A stretch of DNA of 64,000 bases. It comes from Asterias rubens (Eukaryota > Echinodermata > Asteroidea > Forcipulatida > Asteriidae). Location: contig NC_047082.1 in NCBI RefSeq assembly GCF_902459465.1, forward strand, positions 4,030,001 through 4,094,000, given 5' to 3'. Positions 31,563-42,823 of this stretch are shown piece after piece (within the stretch, counting starts at the first letter, position 1; every line of letters starts with the position of its first letter). The notes under the pieces were generated by a model. That model ran no database searches. It saw nothing but the letters and a program-made list of their open reading frames with translations, and was not told the origin of the DNA. The position numbers and the translations under genes are program-made.

Positions 31563-33571
31563 CTGAACAAAGAAAATCAGAAATCAAAAGTCCCAATACA
31601 TCAAACTGTCTCTTGAGGGCAGACAGAGTATTGAAAAGGTAAACAAAAACGTGTGGAATTTATTTCGTTTCTTCAAAATAATATTTTGAGGGAACGGAAG
31701 ATTTCGAAAGAAGAAAACAAGATTTCGACAGGGCAAAACGATTTCAGTATTTGTTTACCTTTTCGATATCTTTGTTTACTAGATTCCACCCACTAGTTTT
31801 CATTAAATACAGTGGACACTATTGGTAATTGTCAAAGAATAGTCTTCACAGTTGGTGTATCTCAACATTTGAATAAAATAACAAACCTGTGAAAATTTGA
31901 GCTCAATCGGTCGTCGAAGTTGCGAGATAATAATGAAAGAAAAAAACACCCTTGTCATACGAAGTTGTGTGCTTTCCGATGCTTGATTTCGATACCACAA
32001 AATTCTATAAATCTGAGGTCTCGAAATCAAATTCTTGGAAAATTACTTTTTCTCGAAAACTATACCTCACTTCAGATGGGGCTGTTTCTCACAATGTTTC
32101 TTTTACAAATCAACCTCTCCCATTACTCGTAATCAAGAAGGGTTTCATGATAATTATTATTTTGAGTGGTTACCAATAGTGTCCACTGACTTTAAGCACA
32201 CCATGCAACCATTCAGTGAACATTTTATCCATTATACATGATCATGTTAAAAACAAACAAAACCACTGTCTCAGCCATATGTGTATGCGAATGTTTGGAG
32301 CGGGATTTCATGGAAAGTATACCGAATGTTTTTGTTCAGGAGTAGATTTAAGTTTCCACTCTCTATAGTTTTCAACACACCATACAATAATTTTAGTGAA
32401 CGTTTTGTATATGACACAGAAGAATGCTGTACAATTTTGCTGTGTAGGTACAGTTTGTGCAAAGTTTGAGAAATACTGGGTAAAACGACAATTTATACCC
32501 TGTACTTGTGTAGAATTTAATCCCGAAGCAAAGGGTAATATACCTGCAGATACCAAATGTGCCAGGAAATCATAGGCCTGTATCATACCACATCAAAGTT
32601 AAAATCGCACAAGAAGTGGGTAAAACAAAACCTGTTTGATCCCAAGCAGTGTAAATGTTTGGGTAACAAGTGGTAAAAAGAAACTGAAAATGAAGTTAAA
32701 CTGTTCGACATGGAACCCCCTCCCCCCCGCCAAATGCAAGTGTGTACCATGTTTCGGTAACAGAAAAAAAGGAAAAAGAAAAAAAGGCTGGCGTTATAGT
32801 TTTGGACGATGTGCACGGTCATCATGGTTTGCTTCGAATGTAGCAATCAAAATAAAATAAGTTTGTTTCATCCAATACTTCAACTTCGACAAAATTGCAG
32901 ACGGAAATATTCTCTTGAAGATCAGTAATACTAATAGATGCACTTTTTTTACACAGTAAGAATTCCAATTGAGTCTACTCTTTTTATAATGATAATCACA
33001 AATTCTTTCAAAGTGGAACTTTTAGAAACACAAAAATTATTACGTACACAGTTCGCCGTGTGTGGGGACACCTGTGACACCGATCACGAGGTCAAACTTT
33101 GAAAACAGATTTACAATTGTTAAAATAAAAAAAGGATATATCAAACGACTTTTCTACGTTTGTGTACAAACCTTCAGTTTCGATGTCGCTGCAACCAATC
33201 CAGAACGAATAGCAGCTGCACAGATTGATGAGGTGTTGTAACTCTTCATGTGTTTGAGGGACAACCATCATCCCGCCAAAACCGACACACATATCATTGC
33301 ACTCGTTCCATGGGTAGGAGTATTCGGACACCATGTAGCATTTGTCTTGCCACTGGCTCCAATTAGGAGGGCATCGCGATGTCCCTCCGGTAGAGGTCTC
33401 TCCGGTAGGTGTCCCTCCGGTAGCTGTCCCTCCGGTAGGTGTCCCTCCGGTAGGTGCCCCTCCGGTGCTTGGTGTCGTCTTCCAACACCGCCCGTTTACG
33501 GCAGCGTAGTCTGCCATCATTATTGTACCAATAACACCCAGCGGTTTGCTCGCCAACATTTTGCCGACCAT
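31390..33571 (-). CDS. C-type lectin domain protein, two exons
   Basis: Exon A is 33571-33172 and exon B is 31562-31390, together 190 codons. Exon A carries a Thr/Gly/Pro linker built from PTGGT-like pentapeptides, then the lectin fold start CPPNWSQWQDKCYMVS and WIGCSDIETEG. Exon B continues TWVCYGGGSIGLQDKRWEDG, then QPDGGDDCAK, AGWNDYDC and RLICQ before TAA. QPD and WND are the usual calcium/sugar ligand motifs, and QPD generally favours galactose-type ligands (family knowledge). Donor GAAG|GTTTGT and acceptor TTCAG|GTACC join in phase. The 5' end is uncertain: the in-frame ATG at 33,571 gives only a weakly hydrophobic leader, so a separate signal-peptide exon could exist upstream. The role is probably a secreted pattern-recognition or adhesive lectin. 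Confidence 0.85.
31804..32196 (+). mobile_element. Family A TTAA-MITE in the lectin intron
   Basis: AATACAGTGGACACTATTGG faces ACCAATAGTGTCCACTGACT, with the family centre between. Confidence 0.88.
32197..33170. other. Remainder of lectin intron, nothing recognised
   Basis: No repeats of the window's families and no exon-like lectin sequence were seen. Confidence 0.45.
33172..33571 (-). CDS. C-type lectin exon A (linker and first half of domain)
   Basis: Start codon assignment is provisional. The region 33,545-33,735 around it is repeated at 34.49-34.74 kb, so the first residues may not be native coding sequence. Confidence 0.75.
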
Positions 33572-33735
33572 CTCTTAACAATTGAAATTGCTGCCAGATT
33601 TAACCAAGAAGGTGCAACCTTCACAGAACGGTACTGCGCCAAGCTTCTTAAATTGCCAATAAAAACACGTCTCATTGAGTCACACACAAGGACAAAGCGC
33701 AGCGCGGTTTTATCCAATAACATCGACCAATCAGT
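33545..33735. repeat. Duplicated block at the lectin 5' end, copy 1
   Basis: GGTTTGCTCGCCAACATTTT through AAGGTGCAACCTTCACAGAA and AATTGCCAATAAAAACA match 34,490-34,735 in the same orientation. Confidence 0.82.
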
Positions 33736-33942
33736 CAATGAAGAGCAAGAAATCGAATAAAACCAAATTTGTATACAAATTGAGTTTGCATAATAAGCTG
33801 TACGAAGTTAAGATGAGATGCAAAGAAAGAATTCCAATGAAATTTACGTGCACAATGTTCACTCAAATTATGCCTCAACTCCGAGCGCATAACATGTCGG
33901 TTTTTATTGATAACCTTCACTGAACGGAATATTATAAAACGA

Positions 33943-34210
33943 CGAAAACGAACACAAAAGAAACTGCCAAGCGAGGTCTCCCATCTTAACGATACAATCG
34001 ATACAAATTCAAGAAAAATATGAACACGCAAATTAAGCAGTGACGTGACAAGTGTGTCAGGTTTCCAATGATTTAATTGTCGCTTCTCGGAGTGTTTAAT
34101 AAACCTATTGTTCATAATTGCGCGGGAAGAAAAATTGTAAGGAATGAATGGCGCGGTAATTACTCTTTTTGTTTACTGCAATTTTATTTTACCCATAACC
34201 AGAAGGTCGC
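33943..34210 (+). repeat. Dispersed repeat M, copy 2
   Basis: AAACGAACACAAAAGAAACT through CCCATAACCAGAAGGTCGCT match copy 1 at 27,247-27,490. A family A fragment follows directly. Confidence 0.78.
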
Positions 34211-34320
34211 TTTAAAGACATCATTGGTAATTACTCGAAACAATTGTTAGCATAACAAATACATTTTTAATGAGAAATGGAGAGCAGTTGGTAGTATAAC
34301 AAATTGTGAGAAACGGCTCA
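34211..34320 (-). mobile_element. Family A TTAA-MITE fragment
   Basis: TTTAAAGACATCATTGGTAATTACTC and AATTGTGAGAAACGGCTC identify a one-ended fragment. Confidence 0.75.
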
Positions 34321-34489
34321 AATGTATGGGGTCAAAGGTCAAAACACACACCGGTTTTGTTGCCGGTCTCTGGCGTTATTCACGAGCCTCGAAAGTGTGA
34401 CGTCAGATTGTTCAGGCAAAGGTGCATATTCAAGCAGAAACTTCTGCTTAGCAAATTGCTTGGCTAAGCAAGAAATGGCCGGGGTACCA

Positions 34490-34735
34490 AAAACAACCAG
34501 CAGTTTGCTTGCTACCATTTTCCAGACCATCTCTTCATTTAAAATTGCTTCCAGAAAAGAAAACAAATTCCAAAAAGGTGCAACCTGCACAAAACGGAAG
34601 TACGCCGCCAAGGCCCTTCACTTACCCCCCCCCCCCCCCCCCCCCGCCAATAAAAAAAACAACAACCCACAACTAATCGAGTCACAAAAAGAAACAACGC
34701 AGCGTGGACAGCAACAAACTGATCAATAAAAATTA
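34490..34735. repeat. Duplicated block at the lectin 5' end, copy 2
   Basis: CAGTTTGCTTGCTACCATTT through AAGGTGCAACCTGCACAAAA correspond to copy 1, here interrupted by a ~20-nt C run at 34,627-34,645. Confidence 0.82.
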
Positions 34736-34894
34736 TATGACATTAAATAATTTGAAAAAAAACCTAGACTTATTATAATTTGTTAAGTATGCTTATAGAG
34801 CTGTGGCGTAATACGAAACCAAAACATAGCAGCAATTTTTTTTCAAAGACTTTTTTTCAAAGTGCACACCTTGTGAATATAATTATGTCGCTTA

Positions 34895-36685
34895 ATATAG
34901 GCTTTCTCGGTCAAATTCGGCAAATTAGCAGTCAATTTTTATTTTCATGCGTTCGAATTAAAGCTGTTTTTCCTCTCCGGTTGTTACTGCGTTTCAAATT
35001 CAGAACTCGGCTATTCAATTTCGTTTTGAGTCGAGCCAAAATCCTTTAGCACTCTGTTCAATTTAGCGTATCCACATTCTTTTTCAAATGATGCAACATT
35101 ACATTTGACCAATCATAAAACGAAATCGAATGACCCTTTTCAGAAGCATTCGATTTCGCGCGAAATAGAATAGCTTGGTGGTTAGATTGGCTGCTCATTT
35201 GCCGAAATTGACAGAGAAAACCTATATATATCCCTTCCTAGGCCTATTATTTCTTCTATATTTTGAGAGTGGTTTGTAAAATGATTATGTCATGATTTTG
35301 CCTCCCATTCCCGAACAATTAATATATAAATACAAACAACAAATTTGTAACAGTAGAATTTTGTTTAACGCAGAAAGAATAATCCATATTATTATAAGAA
35401 AACACAATCTGAGAGGCGTTACTACAGTAACGCTTCTCAGATTCAAATTTGGGGGCATCTCAAAAGGAAGTATACTTTAATTCCCAAATTGTGTTGTGAA
35501 ATATCGACCTGAAATGAAATAGGATCTGGGCACTATTTTTATGAGAAAATAGAATGGGAGACTTTCTGGGACGATAGAGGGCAGCAGGCTTACCGGGTAA
35601 ATCCATTGTTCTCAGAATTATGCGCATGTTCAGAACTCCGTAAACAATGGAAATTTACCCGGTATGTCTGCTGCCACCTAGCGTTGGAAAGTCTCCTATT
35701 AGCTGTTGGTTGCGTTATAAATGCACAAAGATATAGGTTTTCTCGGTCAATTTCGGAAAATGAGCAGCCAATTTAACCACCAGCCTATTCTATTTCGCAC
35801 GAAATCGAATGATACTAAAAAAAGGGTCATTCGATTTCATTTTAAGACTAGTCAAATCTACTTTTACGTCATTCAATTTAACAAAATAACCATTCAATTT
35901 AACAATTCATCGATGCTGCATTCAAATTCGCAAGAGTGTTTTTGAGGCGTGTGTTTAGTCATTCAATTTCATTTTGAGGCAGTCAATTCTGATATTTGTG
36001 CAGTCTTCAAAATGCTTGGTTAACTTGTCGTTTCTTTATACGAATGTTAAAGGCATGCGGTTAATTTGTTGGCACTCTTGAACATAATATGCCAAGATGT
36101 CTGGTACGCCAACAGATGGTTGGTGAATATTTACAAAAACAACAACTGGAAAAACATTTTTTTTTAAACCCCCAAAAAACAAACATTCAAAAACATTCAA
36201 ATGGCAGGTCTTGGTCAGTTAACCATTGAAGGTCTCCCGCAAAAATAAGGAAGGAAACGACCCTTATGGGGCCCAAGGTAAAGTCTACTGGAAACATAAA
36301 ATAAAGAAAATAAGGTTCGCTCGGTTTAAAAGTGAAGGTACGAAACGGTTTGCCTTATACAGTTTATCTGTTTATTCGTATTTCTTTAGTCGTACTTATT
36401 TGAATCCTCGGTGAGCGAAATTGATTGCCTCTTTACGAAATTGAAAATGATTAAATCAGCAAAATCTCTAGTCGAACCAGCTTTGCTAAATTGAATAATG
36501 ATTGTGTGTCATGAAAAATAATGAGTGTGCTAGGAACTTGAATGCCTCAAAACGAAATTGAATGACCGAATTCTGAATTTGAAACGCAGTAAAAACCGGA
36601 GGAAAAATAGCTTTAATTCGAACGCATGAAAATTAAATTGGCTGCTCATTTACCGAATTTGACCGAGAAAACCTATAGTTGTCAT
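34895..36685. mobile_element. Composite long-TIR element W
   Basis: The arm at ~34,897-35,035 (CTTTCTCGGTCAAATTCGGC ... TTCGTTTTGAG) is inverted at ~36,545-36,680. A second inverted pair is ~35,105-35,225 versus ~35,728-35,840. All share the motif CGGTCAA(A/T)TTCGG next to AATGAGCAGCCAATTT. No transposase frame is present. Confidence 0.75.
35552..35702. mobile_element. Family E foldback MITE nested in W
   Basis: AATGGGAGACTTTCTGGGAC faces TTGGAAAGTCTCCTATT, with arms TTACCGGGTAAATCCATTG and CAATGGAAATTTACCCGGTA. Confidence 0.88.
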
Positions 36686-36689
36686 GGTC

Positions 36690-37518
36690 TGACCATGGAG
36701 TTTAGGTCCAACTATTTTTAAGCGAGACAATTAATTGTTTTCTTCTTTTCTTCACATGTCAGCATTCAGCAGAGAGACAATAAGACCTTTTAAGGAGCCG
36801 TTTTAACCCACCTCAATCAACTTAAAGCTACGGCTAGCGACTGACTACGGCGTAACAAAAGTGACAGAACGCCTACAGGACGAATCACGCACACCCCCGG
36901 AAGTGATAACAATACTACGGAGCTGTCTACCATTCTGGTAGCTGTGTACGGCTCTGCATTACTGTTGAGAAGAGCGCCCTCACGTGGTCAGCATTACGAA
37001 GGGTACACGGACTGCGAACGACAAAGTCTGCAATCCAACATCGCTTCGATGAACGACTGAGGAACTGCTTGAAGACACGACACTGAGAACAAGGGTTCGG
37101 CTTTTGCCATCTGATTAAGTGGTTAACTTTACTATTGAGAATAACCCCCCAAAAACGTGTTTTTTTTAGAGAAATTTGGTGCAGGCCTACAGGGTTTATT
37201 GAGAAACAAATCCTGAATTGCCATACCCTTTGCTAATTAGGGCCGTTAATAACGATCCTATAAGCTAAAGTAGTAGTCCAAGCCAATGTTTATACCTTCC
37301 GCCATAGTATTAGGTGAAAAGCAGGACAGTTCTTTTCAGAACTGAGAAGTCTCCCGAACAATCAGATAAATCTACTTCACGGTAGTAAAATATAGCAAGA
37401 CAAAGAACATAGGCCTAACGTCCTCTACTTGGCAAGTCGATACACACATATTGTTACCGGATAGTTTCTAAGGCTTACGTGAACTCTTCTCTGTGTTTAC
37501 GCAAAGAAGATCGCTACG
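36690..37518 (+). other. Upstream region of the propeller/GIY-YIG gene
   Basis: No family repeat is recognised. It should hold the promoter and 5' UTR of the next gene, but no core promoter element can be named. Confidence 0.4.
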
Positions 37519-39234
37519 ATGGCATTCGACGACATGCAACCTGTCTACGAATACATCAACTCACTGTTGTCTATGCCTCCACCCGACCAAATATACAAAC
37601 AAAAATCTGAAGTCAGCCGTTTTCAGCGGAAAACCAATTGTGCGTTTGCGTATGCGTATGACGTTACTGCATTCCCAGACAGTAGCTTTATAGCTGTGTT
37701 ACATACTGACACTGAATACTTAGTTTATGTGGAATTTGGCAAAGAAGGCTTCAAAGTCCTTAGACAAAATGATGGGGGTAATTACGGTCTCATGATAGTT
37801 GTTCTAGACGAGAACACGGTCAAGGGCATTGGAGCCGATATTGAGTTCACAATACCCGAAGAATCAGGCAAACCATGCTGTATTGCAGTCAAGGATTCCG
37901 GGTTGATCGCAATTAGTTTTCCTGACAAAGGCACAATTTCACTTTACGATAAACAAGGACAATTCAAGGATGAGCTGAATGCACCTTCGCTGTGCGGTGT
38001 TTTTACTATTAGCAAAGATCGCTTTATCTATACAACACCTACAGGAACAACATCAATCAGTGACACAGGCGAACATGAACAATCCATTGACACCGGCAGC
38101 ACGCCACGAAGCATATGCTGTGACAATTATGATAACATCTATGTTACTGTAGTAAAGACAGATGAAGCTTCATGTAATGTTGAGTGTTTCACACGATATG
38201 GATGTCGCATGGGGCGTGTTAAGATATGTGGTGATCCGTATGGTATCACACTCACACCATCCCGTAATCTCAGAGTGGCTGCGAAGAAATCTGATAAGAT
38301 CTATGAAGTTCCTCTTCCATGGGGAATGTTTAAGTGCTCTGATGGACAATGCATTGCCTGCACGAAGCATGTCGAGGAATCACCCTACTCCCCAACAGAG
38401 GAACCGCCCATGATGATCGAGTCTCACATTAGCTGCTCCACCAAAAACATTATCTATGTGATTACATGCAAGAAATGCAACTATATATCTGTTGATTATA
38501 CAGAGCAACAACTGTGGAAGCAAATCGCTGATCACAGAGAATCAGTCGAAATTGCTAAACAAACAAGCCTACGTTTGATCCGACATTACAAACAAGTAGG
38601 CCACGACATGGTGATGCAGGGTATTGAGTCATTCGACGACTCGGCGGGTTTTGAAAACAGAGAGAGATATTGGATCGAAACACTCCAAACATTTGATCCC
38701 CCTCATGGTCTCAATATGAAATTACCCAGGGCAACAAAATTAGTATGCACGCCTAGAAGCACAAGAAGCACAGAAGAAGTGGGAATGTTTAAGTGCACAC
38801 AAGGCAAATGCATTTTCTGCAAGGAGCATGTAATAAATAATTCAACCTTTTTCACATGTACCAAAACTGGCAACAAACACGATATCGAGTCTCGCATTAC
38901 CTGCACCACTAAAAAAGTAATCTATCTGATTACATGCAGTAAATGCCAGCTCCAGTATGTTGGTAAGACAACGCAACAAATTAAAGATCGAATGTCTGGC
39001 CACAGATCCACAGTCAACACGACTGCCATTACGACTGCCATTGCTGCACACTTCATCAGTAGCGAACATTCCATAGAGGACATGGTTGTGCAGGGTATTG
39101 AGTCATTTGGTGACAATCCAGATCCAACTCGTATTAAAGACAAAAAAGACTACTGGATTAGCGAAGTCGGAACACCAGAGTACTATGCCGCGTTATTAGA
39201 CACGTTGTTTGACGCCATGCAATCAGAGTAGACT
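37519..39234 (+). CDS. Intronless beta-propeller (NHL-like) protein with two tandem GIY-YIG-like domains
   Basis: A single 570-codon frame ends in TAG. Residues ~50-265 look like repeated propeller blades (for example GSTPRSICCDNYDNIYVTVV and GDPYGITLTPSRNLRVAA) of the kind seen in NHL/TRIM proteins. Residues ~269-403 and ~422-550 are two related modules, each with CxxxxCxxC (CSDGQCIAC, CTQGKCIFC), an IxYxITCxKC strand (311-320, 467-476), an HR motif and a late YWI helix (384-386, 545-547). This is the arrangement of GIY-YIG domains attached to Penelope-like elements. Module 2 keeps QYVG (479-482) and DRMSGHR; module 1 has YISVD and KQIADHR instead. The lack of introns beside intron-rich neighbours fits a retrogene or a captured mobile-element domain. 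There is no reverse transcriptase here. The function is unknown, and nuclease activity should not be assumed. Confidence 0.85.
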
Positions 39235-39239
39235 ACTTT

Positions 39240-39600
39240 TATTTTGCAAATCTCGTTATAAGCGTGATTTTCAACTGGGAAATGACTGTCTTACCAATTT
39301 GAAAGATAACATGATGTTCAAACTCAGCTGAGGAACATGAAACAAAAGCCAAACAATTTACTTTTAAAGTAAAAACATAATAGAACTGATCAAAATATTG
39401 TACTCGATAATGTTGCAAGTGCCGTAAAATATGCTTGTAAATTTTGCAAAATAGTTACGAATACAAAAAACGTCATTTTGGCAAAGTAAAATTTGAGGGA
39501 AATAGTTAAAGTCATCAGAGAATACGACGCTAAAGTGTAGATTCTATCAACGAATCTACACTTTCTCATTAAAACCCATATCCGCCGACCTACGTCAAAA
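39240..39600 (+). repeat. Dispersed repeat L, copy 1
   Basis: AATTTGAAAGATAACATGAT, GATAATGTTGCAAGTGCCGT and the hairpin GTGTAGATTC / GAATCTACAC match 57,925-58,720. It begins within 10 nt of the preceding stop codon. Confidence 0.75.
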
Positions 39601-40348
39601 TCCGTACGTGAAAACAAAACGCTACAAACGCCGACATACGGATTTTTCCGTACAAGATTTGTTGCCTTTTTTGTTCTTCATAGTTTAACCCATTTGGCCG
39701 TCTATAGACCTGAAATGTATCACACATTGAGTTTTATGACAATTTTGATCAATTTCTTGGCTGGAAAATCACGAATGCCGAGCGTCCGCAGCACACAGAT
39801 TTGAACTGTTTTTATGGGAATTTATGCCGTTTAGACAGAGAAAATCAGTTGACAGTTGTACGTTAGAATGATACATGTCAACAAGTTATGTACCATTTTT
39901 AAAGCTTAGGAAACACTCTTTCCAGCCATGTTACTTTGTAAAATTTGGTTTATGTTCAGTATTTTTTATTGTTTTTTTCAGTCGTTCAAGTAACTCATTT
40001 TCATAATTTTTCCTGTAACTGTAAATCGTTATGACAGCTTTCAACAAAGACAAATTTGACATCATAACAAAGAGAATTTCGTCCTCTTTCCAACGGTATA
40101 ATACAAACTGATTCTGTAAATGATTTCCCGATGTCCGAATAAACAGTGTAGGTGCAGGCGCTTAGGCAAATAATTATAGCCTTTTTGTAAATAAACGCGG
40201 GTTAAAATACTTTTCGAACCAACATGCTCTGTCTTGTTTCTATTGACTCTGTTTCGTAGAGTCACCATAATTCAAAATTTCAGTTCAAACGTAAAGGGTT
40301 ACACAACCACGTCCTTGCGTGTTCATTGTATTGTATTCGTGTGTTCGC

Positions 40349-40710
40349 TTTAAAGCCATTGGACACTTTCGGTAAACAGTAATGTCCCAAGACACTTCGT
40401 GTATCACAACTTCTATATACAATAACAAACCTGTGAACATTTAGGACAAATCGGTCATCGGAGTCGGGAGAAAATAACGGGAAAACCCACCCTTGTTTCC
40501 GCACGTTTTGCCGTGTCTGACATGTGTTTAAAATAAATCCGCAATTCTCGATATCGAGAATTGATATTGTTTTAATGTTTTCTCAAAAAGTAAAGCATTT
40601 CATGGAATAATATTTCAAGAGAAGTTTTTCAACATTACCATCTGTAAACCCTTTAAGTTATTTGTGAATCTGTGATTTTTTTATTTTTTTGTCTGTACCG
40701 AAAGTGGTGA
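40349..40710 (+). mobile_element. Family D TTAA-MITE
   Basis: TTTAAAGCCATTGGACACTT opens the copy; the right end CTGTACCGAAAGTGG is truncated. The centre has TTCTCGATATCGAGAATTG. Confidence 0.85.
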
Positions 40711-40929
40711 CTGTGTATACGACCAACGCCTTTGTGAACACCCGCTAGAATATTTGTTTTAAGCGAGGGGTTTTGTACTGTAAACTACCAATTCCTGTCT
40801 TGAGTAAGAGACTACGTTGCAACGCTTTGTGAAAAAACACTCTGGGAGGTTTAAACGTCAGTATAAGAGTTATAATGGAATTCGTTCTTTCTTTCCTTTT
40901 TTGAAACAATCATTTCGGGAACATTGTGC

Positions 40930-41090
40930 ATAACACGTTGCCTTGGATCGGTCGAGTTGCACGGTTTTCCTGTTACCTCGCCGATTAACACGGTCAGCCA
41001 TTTATGGGAGTCAAATTTACATAAATGGCCGACCGTGTTTACGCAAAGTAAAACGAAAACCTCGCATTTCGAGGGAAATTAAATACAAAC
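40930..41090. mobile_element. Family B palindromic element, deleted copy
   Basis: AACACGTTGCCTTGGATCGG joins directly to the central hairpin AACACGGTCAGCCATTTATG / CATAAATGGCCGACCGTGTT. Confidence 0.82.
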
Positions 41091-41159
41091 GTAGTCTTGT
41101 CTCGAGACAGGGACTGGCAGCGTGACAGTACGAAACTCCTCGCCGCGGGGTTAACAATA

Positions 41160-41521
41160 TATGCCACCCGCTCTTATAGAACCTGCTTCACTGTTTTAAA
41201 ATAATGTTCTAGGTACCAGCTTTATTTTAAGTCCAACCGTGTTTGGCTATTTTTTTTTAATTGTTGTCCCTTCTCCCTGTTGTTATTGTGTTTTATTGGG
41301 TGCTGTTTTTGTAATAATCTGGATTTGCTTTTGTTTTAACGTTTTCTAATGTGTGATTTTTAAGCGTTTGAGTACAATCTCCTTTGTGTATTATATAGTT
41401 ATCTGGTTTTACACATCTCTAGATGTTTTTATACCTTTGTATAACCTTGACGGCCCTGTCTTATTTGTAATCATTGTGTAGGGCCTATGTCTAAAGATTT
41501 AAAATAAATAAATAAATAAAG
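41160..41521 (+). mobile_element. Probable LINE 3' UTR with AAAT-repeat tail
   Basis: A non-coding T-rich stretch ending in AATAAATAAATAAATAA looks like a 5'-truncated LINE tail. No reverse transcriptase residues remain. Confidence 0.45.
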
Positions 41522-41639
41522 CAGCAAATCAAAAGGGTAACAGAGCATTGGATCTGATCAAGGAAAATTAGCATATGCATGCATATGGTTTAATTTTTGT
41601 AAATTTGTTTTTAACCTTTTAGGATGTTTTCTTAAATAT

Positions 41640-41812
41640 TGCATTTGTATTACTACTGTATTCTATACCACATGTTCTAGATTTCTCTCAACTTAGTTTT
41701 AATTTTTGTTATTGTATATTATTTTAATGCTATTGTTTGTATTTTAGCGCCATGAGCACCTTTATGGATTTGTGCGCTGTATAAGTTTCATTCTTATTAT
41801 TATTATTGTGAT
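41640..41812 (+). mobile_element. LINE 3' end with ATT tail
   Basis: GCGCCATGAGCACCTTTATG followed by TGCGCTGTATAAGTTTCATT and ATT repeats is a typical 5'-truncated LINE tail. Confidence 0.6.
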
Positions 41813-42151
41813 ATAATTATTTACGACATGTCAGAGGACCAAAGAGGAAGCACTTAAACTCTCAATTCAACCAACATAGCTTTTTTTTTACAAGCTTCTT
41901 CTGCTTATCAAAATGGCCCCATACTAAAATAGACCTTTATCACTGTGTAGCCCTCTTGATTTTACTCCATTCCAACTCATTGTAACCAAACTGAGGCTGG
42001 TAGTCTGGTGCCATGTTTGCGCAATGAATGTAAGCATTCATTACTGTTATGGAAACAGGGAATATGACCAAGATGGCGACAGCGTGATAAAGGTATATTG
42101 ATTACAATTATGCTTACTGTTACTTGGTGTTATTTTTGCTTTACTCCGTAA

Positions 42152-42447
42152 TAGACCTTTCTTTTGTTGATAAACAAACCGCCTTGGTTGGCATGGTCGG
42201 CCGAATGATAGTAAAACACTCAATCGTGAAAACAGATGTTTACACAAAGTTCAACATTTTCTGCAAACTTTCAAATAAATAAAATACCTCTAATAATTGG
42301 TTGTTTTGTTTTAAACAAAATCAACAAATCTGGTTACATTGTAACCCAAAATAGCGATCTTTTCTTGATTTGCACTTATGGCTTTCCATAGTTTTCCAAT
42401 CTGGGTTGGCAAAAACTCGGGCTGTGACGTTGCAAGAGAAAGGTCTA
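42152..42447. mobile_element. Possible MITE with TAGACCTTTCT ends
   Basis: AATAGACCTTTCTTTTG faces CAAGAGAAAGGTCTATA. The interior has no inverted arms. Confidence 0.5.
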
Positions 42448-42823
42448 TACATGTAATTGTCGATATTTTTAATGGAAGCATTCTAATAAATGTATATTGG
42501 AATTGAAAACATAATTACTCAACAAAATGGCAGACCGTGTTTGAAAATAAAAAAAAACATGCCTTTGAAATCTAAACAAAATAATGCAGTAATACATAAC
42601 TAAATGCAGTGAAACAAAATACAATGGCTTTTCGTGAAAACTGGCTAGTCGGTTTTAAAAAGAAAAGAAAACAAAGCGATGTTTTTGCTAGGGTAATTTC
42701 TTATAAGCCAAAATTCGAAACGGCTAACCCTGCCTGCCGAAAATTGAAATGAAATATGTAGATAGACGTCTTAAAATATTTTATTTGATTGGTTTTCAAG
42801 GAGCTCAGAGGCTCAATAGTTTC

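Noticed and set aside
33248..33760. 170-codon open frame on the plus strand
   Set aside because: It is the antisense shadow of the lectin exon; its repetitive S/G/R/C/P content is the complement of the linker array.
34322..34729. Second lectin-like gene upstream of the lectin
   Set aside because: Only the ~200-bp 5' block is shared; no C-type lectin domain sequence follows, and the block includes a poly-C run.
37519..39234. Complete Penelope-like retroelement
   Set aside because: No reverse transcriptase motifs are present on either side; only the GIY-YIG-like modules resemble that group.
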